Below, in pieces: positions 42,581 through 52,790 of a stretch of DNA of 64,000 nucleotides. The notes under the pieces were generated by a model that saw only the letters and a program-made list of their open reading frames with translations, was not told the origin of the DNA and did not search any database. The stretch covers positions 1-64,000 of the forward strand of contig JAKZAN010000222.1 in the NCBI GenBank assembly GCA_023053545.1. The letters run 5' to 3'. Position 1 is the first letter of the stretch. Each line of letters begins with the position of its first letter. The translations under genes were made by a program, and so were the position numbers. The DNA comes from Lepidurus packardi (lineage: Eukaryota > Arthropoda > Branchiopoda > Notostraca > Triopsidae).

Positions 42581-43450
42581 CTTACGGACTGAATTAATTC
42601 CTTAATTAATTCCTTACGGACTGAACTAATTTCATACGGACTGAATTAATTCATTACGGACTTAATTAATCGATTACGGACTGAATTAATTCCTTACGTA
42701 CTGAACTTATTCCTTACGGACTGAATTAATTCCTTACGGACTGAATTAATACCTTACGGACTGAATTAAATCCTTACGGACTGAATTAATTCCTTACGGA
42801 CTGAATTAATTCCTTACGGACTGAATTAATTCCTTACTGACTGAATTAATTCCTTACGGACTGAATTAATTCCTTACGGACTGAATTAATTCCTTACGGA
42901 CTGAATTAATTCCTTACGGACTTAATTAATTCCTTACGTAATTAATTAATTCCTTACGGTCTGAATTAATTCCGTACGGATTTTATTAATTCCTTACGGA
43001 CTGAATTAATTCATTACGGACTTAATTAATCCATTACGGACTGAATTATTTCCTTACGTACTGAAGTTATTCCTTACGGACTGAATTAATTCCTTACGTA
43101 CTGAAATAATTCCTTACGGACTGAATTAATTCCTTACGGACTGAATTAATTCCTTACGGACTGAATTAATTCCTTACGGACTGAATTAATTCCTTACGGA
43201 CTGAATTAATTCCTTAATTAATTCCTTACGGACTGAATTAATTTCATACGGACTGAATTAATTCATTACGGACTTAATTAATCGATTACGGACTGAATTA
43301 ATTCCTTACGTACTGAACTTATTCCTTACGGACTGAATTAATTCCTTACGGACTGAATTAATTCCTTACGGACTGAATTAATTCCTTACGGACTGAATTA
43401 ATACCTTACGGACTGAATTAAATCCTTACGGACTGAATTAATTCCTTACG

Positions 43451-43984
43451 GACTGAATTAATTCCTTACGGACTGAATTAATTCCTTACTGATTGAATTA
43501 ATTCCTTACGGACTGAATTAATTCCTTACGGACTGAATTAATTCCTTACGGACTGAAATAATTCCTTACTGACTGAATTAAATCCTTACGGACTGAATTA
43601 ATTCCTTTCGGACTGAATTAGTTCCTTAAGGACTGAATTAATTCCTTACGTACTTAATTAATTCCTTACGGTCTGAATTAATTCCGTACGGATTTTATTA
43701 ATTCCTTACGGAATGAATTAATTCATTACGGACTGAAGAAATTCCTTACGAACTGAATTAATTCCGTACGGATTTTATTAATTCCTTACGGACTGAATTA
43801 ATTCATTACGGACTGAAATAATTCCTTACGGACTGAATTAATTCCTTACGGACTGAATTAATTCCTTACGGACTGAATTAATTCCTTACGGACTTAATTA
43901 ATTCCTTACGGACTGAATTAATTCCTTACGGACTGAATTAATTCCTTACTGACTGAATTAAATCCTTTCGGACTGAATTAAATC
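43451..43984 (+). repeat. HOR segment left of the inverted block
   Basis: Forward-oriented monomers with ACTGATTGAATT (about 43,491), ACGGAATGAATT, ACTGAAGAAATT and finally AAATCCTTTCGG. The same order occurs at about 39,790-40,280, so the expected continuation is known: a second CTTTCGG monomer, then TCTGAATT, CCGTACGG and ATTTTATT. Instead, orientation flips at about 43,985. No gene or unique sequence. Confidence 0.86.
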
Positions 43985-44005
43985 CAGTCCGTAAGGAATT
44001 AATTC
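43966..44005. other. Left inversion junction with hairpin potential
   Basis: Forward CTTTCGGACTG and inverted CAGTCCGTAAGG face each other across a 9-base spacer (AATTAAATC). One mismatch interrupts a 12-bp stem and the match then continues into the array arms, which are near-identical inverted repeats. It is a potential cruciform, and equally the place where a fold-back or template-switch event would leave its mark. Confidence 0.85.
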
Positions 44006-44704
44006 AGTCCGTAAGGAATTAATTCAGTCCGTAAGGAATTATTTCAGTACGTAAGGAATTAATTCAGTCCGTAAGGAATTAATTAAGTACGTAAGGAATT
44101 AATTCAGTCCTTAAGGAACTAATTCAGTCCGAAAGGAATTAATTCAGTCCGTAAGGATTTAATTCAGTCAGTAAGGAATTATTTCAGTCCGTAAGGAATT
44201 AATTCAGTCCGTAAGGAATTAATTCAGTCCGTAAGGAATTAATTCAGTCCGTAAGGATTTAATTCAGTCCGTAAGGTATTAATTCAGTCCGTAAGGAATT
44301 AATTCAGTCCGTAAGGAATTAATTCAGTCCGTAAGGAATTAATTCAGTCCGTAATGAATTAATTCAGTCCGTAATGAATTAATTCAGTCCGTAAGGAATT
44401 AATAAAATCCGTACGGAATTAATTCAGTTCGTAAGGAATTTATTCAGTCCGTAAGGAATTAATAAAATCTGTACGGAATTGATTCAGTCCGTAAGGAATT
44501 AATAAAATCCGTACGGAATTAATTCAGACCGTAAGGAATTAATAAAGTACGTAAGGAATTATTTAAGTCCGTAAGGAATTAATTCAGTCCGTAAGGAATT
44601 AATTCAGTCCGTAAGGAATTAATTCAGTCCGTAAGGAATTATTTCAGTCCGTAATGAATTAATTCAGTCCGTAAGGAATTAGTAAAATCCGTACGGAATT
44701 AATT
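43985..44704 (-). repeat. Inverted satellite block (~720 bp, 36 monomers)
   Basis: This is the only segment in which the monomer reads as CCGTAAGGAATTAATTCAGT. Read on the minus strand it follows the normal HOR order: CCGTACGG, ATTTTACTAATTCC, TTCATT, ACTGAAATAATT, CTTAAATAATT, TTTATT, TCTGAATT, ACTGAATCAATT, CCGTACAG, ACTGAATAAATT with ACGA, two TTCATTACGG in a row, TACC, AAATCC, CTTTCGG, TTAGTTCC and TTAAGG. The ATTTTACTAATTCC and CTTAAATAATTCC markers tie it to about 41,950-42,290 and 46,140-46,490. The left edge is sharp (AAATCC then AGTCCG). The right edge is blurred within AATTAATTAATT (44,697-44,708). By comparison with 40,260-40,360 about 60 bp of direct sequence is replaced. It shifts the register by 5 bp, which explains the 2,357-bp J spacing from 43210 to 45567. 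Confidence 0.95.
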
Positions 44705-44710
44705 AATTCC
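44695..44710. other. Right inversion junction, perfect palindrome
   Basis: The inverted block returns to forward orientation through GGAATTAATTAATTCC, a perfect 16-bp palindrome with no spacer, flanked by GTAC on the left and TTAC on the right. The exact breakpoint cannot be placed inside it. Confidence 0.88.
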
Positions 44711-47700
44711 TTACGGAATGAATTAATTCATTACGGACTGAAGAAATTCCTTACGAACTGAATTAATTCCGTACGGATTTTATTAATTCCTTACGGACTG
44801 AATTAATTCATTACGGACTGAAATAATTCCTTACGGACTGAATTAATTCCTTACGGACTGAATTAATTCCTTACGGACTGAATTAATTCCTTACGGACTT
44901 AATTAATTCCTTACGGACTGAATTAATTCCTTACGGACTGAATTAATTCCTTACTGACTGAATTAAATCCTTTCGGACTGAATTAATTCCTTTCGGACTG
45001 AATTAATTCCTTACGGTCTGAATTAATTCCGTACGGATTTTATTAATTCCTTACGGAATGAATTAATTCATTACGGACTGAATTAATTTCATACGGACTG
45101 AATTAATTCATTACGGACTTAATTAATCGATTACGGACTGAATTAATTCCTTACGTACTGAACTTATTCCTTACGGACTGAATTAATTCCTTACGGACTG
45201 AATTAATACCTTACGGACTGAATTAAATCCTTACGGACTGAATTAATTCCTTACGGACTGAATTAATTCCTTACTGACTGAATTAATTCCTTACGGACTG
45301 AATTAATTCCTTACGGACTGAATTAATTCCTTACGGACTGAATTAATTCCGTACGGATTTTATTAATTCCTTACGGACTGAATTAATTCCGTACGGATTT
45401 TATTAATTCCTTACGGACTGAATAAATTCCTTACGAACTGAATTAATTCCGTACGGATTTTATTAATTCCTTACGGACTGAATTAATTAATTACGGACTG
45501 AATTAATTCCTTACGGACTGAATTAATTCCTTACGGACTGAATTAATTCCTTACGGACTGAATTAATTCCTTAATTAATTCCTTACGGACTGAATTAATT
45601 TCATACGGACTGAATTAATTCATTACGGACTTAATTAATCGATTACGGACTGAATTAATTCCTTACGTACTGAACTTATTCCTTACGGACTGAATTAATT
45701 CCTTACGGACTGAATTAATTCCTTAAGGACTGAATTAATTCCTTACGGACTGAATTAATTCCTTACGGACTGAATTAATACCTTACGGACTGAATTAAAT
45801 CCTTACGGACTGAATTAATTCCTTACGGACTGAATTAATTCCTTACGGACTGAATTAATTCCTTACTGACTGAATTAATTCCTTACGGACTGAATTAATT
45901 CCTTACGGACTGAATTAATTCCTTACGGACTGAAATAATTCCTTACTGACTGAATTAAATCCTTACGGACTGAATTAATTCCTTTCGGACTGAATTAGTT
46001 CCTTAAGGACTGAATTAATTCCTTACGTACTTAATTAATTCCTTACGGTCTGAATTAATTCCGTACGGATTTTATTAATTCCTTACGGAATGAATTAATT
46101 CATTACGGACTGAAGAAATTCCTCACGAACTGAATTAATTCCGTACGGATTTTACTAATTCCTTACGGACTGAATTAATTCATTACGGACTGAAATAATT
46201 CCTTACGGACTGAATTAATTCCTTACGGACTGAATTAATTCCTTACGGACTGAATTAATTCCTTACGGACTTAAATAATTCCTTACGTACTTTATTAATT
46301 CCTTACGGTCTGAATTAATTCCGTACGGATTTTATTAATTCCTTACGGACTGAATCAATTCCGTACAGATTTTATTAATTCCTTACGGACTGAATAAATT
46401 CCTTACGAACTGAATTAATTCCGTACGGATTTTATTAATTCCTTACGGACTGAATTAATTCATTACGGACTGAATTAATTCATTACGGACTGAATTAATT
46501 CCTTACGGACTGAATTAATTCCTTACGGACTGAATTAATTCCTTACGGACTGAATTAATACCTTACGGACTGAATTAAATCCTTACGGACTGAATTAATT
46601 CCTTACGGACTGAATTAATTCCTTACGGACTGAATTAATTCCTTACTGATTGAATTAATTCCTTACGGACTGAATTAATTCCTTACGGACTGAATTAATT
46701 CCTTACGGACTGAAATAATTCCTTACTGACTGAATTAAATCCTTACGGACTGAATTAATTCCTTTCGGACTGAATTAGTTCCTTAAGGACTGAATTAATT
46801 CCTTACGTACTTAATTAATTCCTTACGGTCTGAATTAATTCCTTACGTACTGAAATAATTCCTTACGGACTGAATTAATTCCTTACGGACTGAATTAATT
46901 CCTTACGGACTGAATTAATTCCTTACGGACTGAATTAATTCCTTACGGACTGAATTAATTCCTTAATTAATTCCTTACGGACTGAATTAATTTCATACGG
47001 ACTGAATTAATTCATTACGGACTTAATTAATCGATTACGGACTGAATTAATTCCTTACGTACTGAACTTATTCCTTACGGACTGAATTAATTCATTACGG
47101 ACTGAAATAATTCCTTACGGACTGAATTAATTCCTTACGGACTGAATTAATTCCTTACGGACTGAATTAATTCCTTACGGACTTAATTAATTCCTTACGG
47201 ACTGAATTAATTCCTTACGGACTGAAATAATTCCTTACTGACTGAATTAAATCCTTTCGGACTGAATTAATTCCTTTCGGACTGAATTAGTTCCTTAAGG
47301 ACTGAATTAATTCCTTACGTACTTAATTAATTCCTTACGGTCTGAAATAATTCCGTACGGATTTTATTAATTCCTTACGGAATGAACTAATTCATTACGG
47401 ACTGAAGAAATTCCTTACGAACTGAATTAATTCCGTACGGATTTTTTTAATTCCTTACGGACTGAATTAATTCATTACGGACTGAAATAATTCCTTACGG
47501 ACTGAATTAATTCATTACGGACTGAATTAATTTCATACGGACTGAATTAATTCATTACGGACTTAATTAATCGATTACGGACTGAATTAATTCCTTACGT
47601 ACTGAACTTATTCCTTACGGACTGAATTAATTCCTTACGGACTGAATTAATACCTTACGGACTGAATTAAATCCTTACGGACTGAATTAATTCCTTACGG

Positions 47701-48110
47701 ACTGAATTAATTCCTTACGGACTGAATTAATTCCTTACTGACTGAATTAATTCCTTACGGACTGAATTAATTCCTTACGGACTGAATTAATTCCTTACGG
47801 ACTGAATTAATTCCTTACGGACTTAATTAATTCCTTACGTAATTAATTAATTCCTTACGGTCTGAATTAATTCCGTACGGATTTTATTAATTCCTTACGG
47901 ACTGAATTAATTCATTACGGACTTAATTAATCCATTACGGACTGAATTATTTCCTTACGTACTGAAGTTATTCCTTACGGACTGAATTAATTCCTTACGT
48001 ACTGAAATAATTCCTTACGGACTGAATTAATTCCTTACGGACTGAATTAATTCCTTACGGACTGAATTAATTCCTTACGGACTGAATTAATTCCTTACGG
48101 ACTGAATTAA
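44705..48110 (+). repeat. HOR block right of the inversion
   Basis: J sites 45567 and 46959. The segment about 45,080-46,490 matches about 40,880-42,290 at an offset of 4,201 bp, including CTCACGAACTG and ATTTTACTAATTCC, and it recurs again at about 54,160-55,560. One extra variant seen here is CCTTAAGG followed by ACTGAATT near 45,723. The 46,5xx unit again carries ACTGATTGAATT (about 46,648). Near 47,440 the seven-T run and near 47,838 TACGTAATTAATTAATT link it to the 3.9-kb unit. Two TTTCAT cassettes start without J (45,081 and 47,531). No gene or unique sequence. Confidence 0.84.
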
Positions 48111-48942
48111 TTCCTTAATTAATTCCTTACGGACTGAATTAATTTCATACGGACTGAATTAATTCATTACGGACTTAATTAATCGATTACGGACTGAATT
48201 AATTCCTTACGTACTGAACTTATTCCTTACGGACTGAATTAATTCCTTACGGACTGAATTAATTCCTTACGGACTGAATTAATTCCTTACGGACTGAATT
48301 AATACCTTACGGACTGAATTAAATCCTTACGGACTGAATTAATTCCTTACGGACTGAATTAATTCCTTACGGACTGAAATAATTCCTTACTGACTGAATT
48401 AAATCCTTACGGACTGAATTAATTCCTTTCGGACTGAATTAGTTCCTTAAGGACTGAATTAATTCCTTACGTACTTAATTAATTCCTTACGGTCTGAATT
48501 AATTCCGTACGGATTTTATTAATTCCTTACGGACTGAATTAATTCATTACGGACTGAAGAAATTCCTTACGGACTGAATTAATTCCGTACGGATTTTATT
48601 AATTCCTTACGGACTGAATTAATTCATTACGGACTGAAATAATTCCTTACGGACTGAATTAATTCCTTACGGACTGAATTAATTCCTTACGGACTGAATT
48701 AATTCCTTACGGACTTAATTAATTCCTTACGTACTTTATTAATTCCTTACGGTCTGAATTAATTCCGTACGGATTTTATTAATTCGTTACGGACTGAATC
48801 AATTCCGTACAGATTTTATTAATTCCTTACGGACTGAATAAATTCCTTACGAACTGAATTAATTCCGTACGGATTTTATTAATTCCTTACGGACTGAATT
48901 AATTCATTACGGACTGAATTAATTCCTTACGGACTGAATTAA
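48111..48942 (+). repeat. 832-bp HOR unit, copy 1
   Basis: An 832-bp J-to-J unit that recurs at 50807 (expanded to 1,412 bp) and at 56487. All copies carry the rare TTCGTTACGG monomer (here about 48,784) and an ACTGAAGAAATTCC monomer that ends in ACGG rather than the ACGA seen elsewhere. No coding content. Confidence 0.87.
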
Positions 48943-50806
48943 TTCCTTAATTAATTCCTTACGGACTGAATTAATTTCATACGGACTGAATTAATTCATT
49001 ACGGACTTAATTAATCGATTACGGACTGAATTAATTCCTTACGTACTGAACTTATTCCTTATTGACTGAATTAATTCCTTACGGACTGAATTAATACCTT
49101 ACGGACTGAATTAAATCCTTACGGACTGAATTAATTCCTTACGGACTGAATTAATTCCTTACGGACTGAATTAATTCCTTACTGACTGAATTAATTCCTT
49201 ACGGACTGAATTAATTCCTTACGGACTGAATTAATTCTTTACGGACTGAATTAATTCCTTACGGACTTAATTAATTCCTTACGTACTTAATTAATTCCTT
49301 ACGGTCTGAATTAATTCCGTACGGATTTTATTAATTCCTTACGGACTGAATTAATTCATTACGGACTTAATTAATCCATTACGGACTGAATTATTTCCTT
49401 ACGTACTGAAGTTATTCCTTACGGACTGAATTAATTCCTTACGTACTGAAATAATTCCTTACGGACTGAATTAATTCCTTACGGACTGAATTAATTCCTT
49501 ACGGACTGAATTAATTCCTTAATTAATTCCTTACGGACTGAATTAATTTCATACGGACTGAATTAATTCATTACGGACTTAATTAATCGATTACGGACTG
49601 AATTAATTCCTTACGTACTGAACTTATTCCTTACGGACTGAATTAATTCCTTACGGACTGAATTAATTCCTTACGGACTGAATTAATTCCTTACGGACTG
49701 AATTAATACCTTACGGACTGAATTAAATCCTTACGGACTGAATTAATTCCTTACGGACTGAATTAATTCCTTACGGACTGAATTAATTCCTTACTGATTG
49801 AATTAATTCCTTACGGACTGAATTAATTCCTTACGGACTGAATTAATTCCTTACGGACTGAAATAATTCCTTACTGACTGAATTAAATCCTTACGGACTG
49901 AATTAATTCCTTTCGGACTGAATTAGTTCCTTAAGGACTGAATTAATTCCTTACGTACTTAATTAATTCCTTACGGTCTGAATTAATTCCGTACGGATTT
50001 TATTAATTCCTTACGGAATGAATTAATTCATTACGGACTGAAGAAATTCCTTACGAACTGAATTAATTCCGTACGGATTTTATTAATTCCTTACGGACTG
50101 AATTAATTCATTACGGACTGAAATAATTCCTTACGGACTGAATTAATTCCTTACGGACTGAATTAATTCCTTACGGACTGAATTAATTCCTTACGGACTT
50201 AATTAATTCCTTACGGACTGAATTAATTCCTTACGGACTGAATTAATTCCTTACTGACTGAATTAAATCCTTTCGGACTGAATTAATTCCTTTCGGACTG
50301 AATTAATTCCTTACGGTCTGAATTAATTCCGTACGGATTTTATTAATTCCTTACGGAATGAATTAATTCATTACGGACTGAAGAAATTCCTTACGAACTG
50401 AATTAATTCCGTACGGATTTTATTAATTCCTTACGGACTGAATTAATTCATTACGGACTGAAATAATTCCTTACGGACTGAATTAATTCCTTACGGACTG
50501 AATTAATTCCTTACGGACTGAATTAATTCCTTACGTAATTAATTAATTCCTTACGGTCTGAATTAATTCCGTACGGATTTTATTAATTCCTTACGGACTG
50601 AATTAATTCATTACGGACTTAATTAATCCATTACGGACTGAATTATTTCCTTACGTACTGAAGTTATTCCTTACGGACTGAATTAATTCCTTACGTACTG
50701 AAATAATTCCTTACGGACTGAATTAATTCCTTACGGACTGAATTAATTCCTTACGGACTGAATTAATTCCTTACGGACTGAATTAATTCCTTACGGACTG
50801 AATTAA
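48943..50806 (+). repeat. HOR block with ATTGACTG marker unit
   Basis: Units of 572 bp (48943) and 1,292 bp (49515). The 572-bp unit carries CCTTATTGACTG 118 bp after its J, exactly as after the J sites at 52219 and 57319. The 1,292-bp unit carries ACTGATTGAATT (about 49,797) and two ACGGAATGAATT plus ACTGAAGAAATT groups, like 39514-40,450, then joins abruptly to the TACGTAATTAATTAATT type of tail near 50,533. No gene or unique sequence. Confidence 0.85.
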
Positions 50807-51060
50807 TTCCTTAATTAATTCCTTACGGACTGAATTAATTTCATACGGACTGAATTAATTCATTACGGACTTAATTAATCGATTACGGACTGAATTAATT
50901 CCTTACGTACTGAACTTATTCCTTACGGACTGAATTAATTCCTTACGGACTGAATTAATTCCTTACGGACTGAATTAATTCCTTACGGACTGAATTAATA
51001 CCTTACGGACTGAATTAAATCCTTACGGACTGAATTAATTCCTTACGGACTGAATTAATT

Positions 51061-51640
51061 CCTTACGGACTGAAATAATTCCTTACTGACTGAATTAAAT
51101 CCTTACGGACTGAATTAATTCCTTTCGGACTGAATTAGTTCCTTAAGGACTGAATTAATTCCTTACGTACTTAATTAATTCCTTACGGTCTGAATTAATT
51201 CCGTACGGATTTTATTAATTCCTTACGGACTGAATTAATTCATTACGGACTGAAGAAATTCCTTACGGACTGAATTAATTCCGTACGGATTTTATTAATT
51301 CCTTACGGACTGAATTAATTCATTACGGACTGAAATAATTCCTTACGGACTGAATTAATTCCTTACGGACTGAATTAATTCCTTACGGACTGAATTAATT
51401 CCTTACGGACTTAATTAATTCCTTACGTACTTTATTAATTCCTTACGGTCTGAATTAATTCCGTACGGATTTTATTAATTCGTTACGGACTGAATCAATT
51501 CCGTACAGATTTTATTAATTCCTTACGGACTGAATAAATTCCTTACGAACTGAATTAATTCCGTACGGATTTTATTAATTCCTTACGGACTGAATTAATT
51601 CATTACGGACTGAATTAATTCCTTACGGACTGAATTAATT
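51061..51640 (+). repeat. 580-bp perfect tandem duplication, copy 1
   Basis: Twenty-nine monomers from ACTGAAATAATT through CTTTCGG, TTAGTTCC, ACTGAAGAAATT, TTTATT, TTCGTTACGG (51,479) and CCGTACAG to TTCATTACGG. The next 580 bp repeat it without a visible difference. It expands the 832-bp unit at 50807 to 1,412 bp (832 + 580). Confidence 0.92.
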
Positions 51641-52220
51641 CCTTACGGACTGAAATAATTCCTTACTGACTGAATTAAATCCTTACGGACTGAATTAATT
51701 CCTTTCGGACTGAATTAGTTCCTTAAGGACTGAATTAATTCCTTACGTACTTAATTAATTCCTTACGGTCTGAATTAATTCCGTACGGATTTTATTAATT
51801 CCTTACGGACTGAATTAATTCATTACGGACTGAAGAAATTCCTTACGGACTGAATTAATTCCGTACGGATTTTATTAATTCCTTACGGACTGAATTAATT
51901 CATTACGGACTGAAATAATTCCTTACGGACTGAATTAATTCCTTACGGACTGAATTAATTCCTTACGGACTGAATTAATTCCTTACGGACTTAATTAATT
52001 CCTTACGTACTTTATTAATTCCTTACGGTCTGAATTAATTCCGTACGGATTTTATTAATTCGTTACGGACTGAATCAATTCCGTACAGATTTTATTAATT
52101 CCTTACGGACTGAATAAATTCCTTACGAACTGAATTAATTCCGTACGGATTTTATTAATTCCTTACGGACTGAATTAATTCATTACGGACTGAATTAATT
52201 CCTTACGGACTGAATTAATT
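51641..52220 (+). repeat. 580-bp perfect tandem duplication, copy 2
   Basis: Exact repeat of 51,061-51,640 by eye, including the rare TTCGTTACGG (52,059). It ends at the J at 52219, where copy 1 instead continues into ACTGAAATAATT. Complete identity over 29 monomers indicates a recent exchange. Confidence 0.92.
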
Positions 52221-52790
52221 CCTTAATTAATTCCTTACGGACTGAATTAATTTCATACGGACTGAATTAATTCATTACGGACTTAATTAATCGATTACGG
52301 ACTGAATTAATTCCTTACGTACTGAACTTATTCCTTATTGACTGAATTAATTCCTTACGGACTGAATTAATACCTTACGGACTGAATTAAATCCTTACGG
52401 ACTGAATTAATTCCTTACGGACTGAATTAATTCCTTACGGACTGAATTAATTCCTTACTGACTGAATTAATTCCTTACGGACTGAATTAATTCCTTACGG
52501 ACTGAATTAATTCTTTACGGACTGAATTAATTCCTTACGGACTTAATTAATTCCTTACGTACTTAATTAATTCCTTACGGTCTGAATTAATTCCGTACGG
52601 ATTTTATTAATTCCTTACGGACTGAATTAATTCATTACGGACTTAATTAATCCATTACGGACTGAATTATTTCCTTACGTACTGAAGTTATTCCTTACGG
52701 ACTGAATTAATTCCTTACGTACTGAAATAATTCCTTACGGACTGAATTAATTCCTTACGGACTGAATTAATTCCTTACGGACTGAATTAA
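52219..52790 (+). repeat. 572-bp HOR unit with ATTGACTG marker, copy 2
   Basis: Same unit as 48,943-49,514 (offset 3,276 bp), with CCTTATTGACTG at 52,337 and TTCTTTACGG near 52,513. It directly precedes the second copy of the 3.9-kb segment. No other content. Confidence 0.87.

Larger units (their letters stand above)
39514..43450 (+). repeat. ~3.9-kb segmental duplication, copy 1 (13,277 bp from copy 2)
   Basis: J spacings from 39514 are 1852, 1232 and 612 bp, identical to those from 52791, an offset of 13,277 bp throughout. Shared rare variants include ACTGATTGAATT (about 39,793), ACGGAATGAATT (several), a run of seven T in CGGATTTTTTTAATT (about 40,795), CTCACGAACTG (about 41,931), TTTTACTAATTCC (about 41,950), CTTAAATAATTCC (about 42,070), ACTGAACTAATTTCAT (about 42,622) and TACGTAATTAATTAATT (about 42,938). 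One difference seen is ATTACTTTCGG near 41,778 where copy 2 has TTCCTTTCGG. It contains a 300-bp internal tandem repeat. No gene or unique sequence. Confidence 0.88.

Noticed and set aside
43966..44010. Transcription terminator at the left inversion junction
   Set aside because: The stem-loop is a by-product of the orientation switch, has no U-tract and no gene upstream.
43985..44704. Inverted block as a terminal-inverted-repeat mobile element
   Set aside because: Its interior is ordinary satellite in HOR order, with no transposase, no foreign sequence and no target-site duplication that could be told apart from the repeat.
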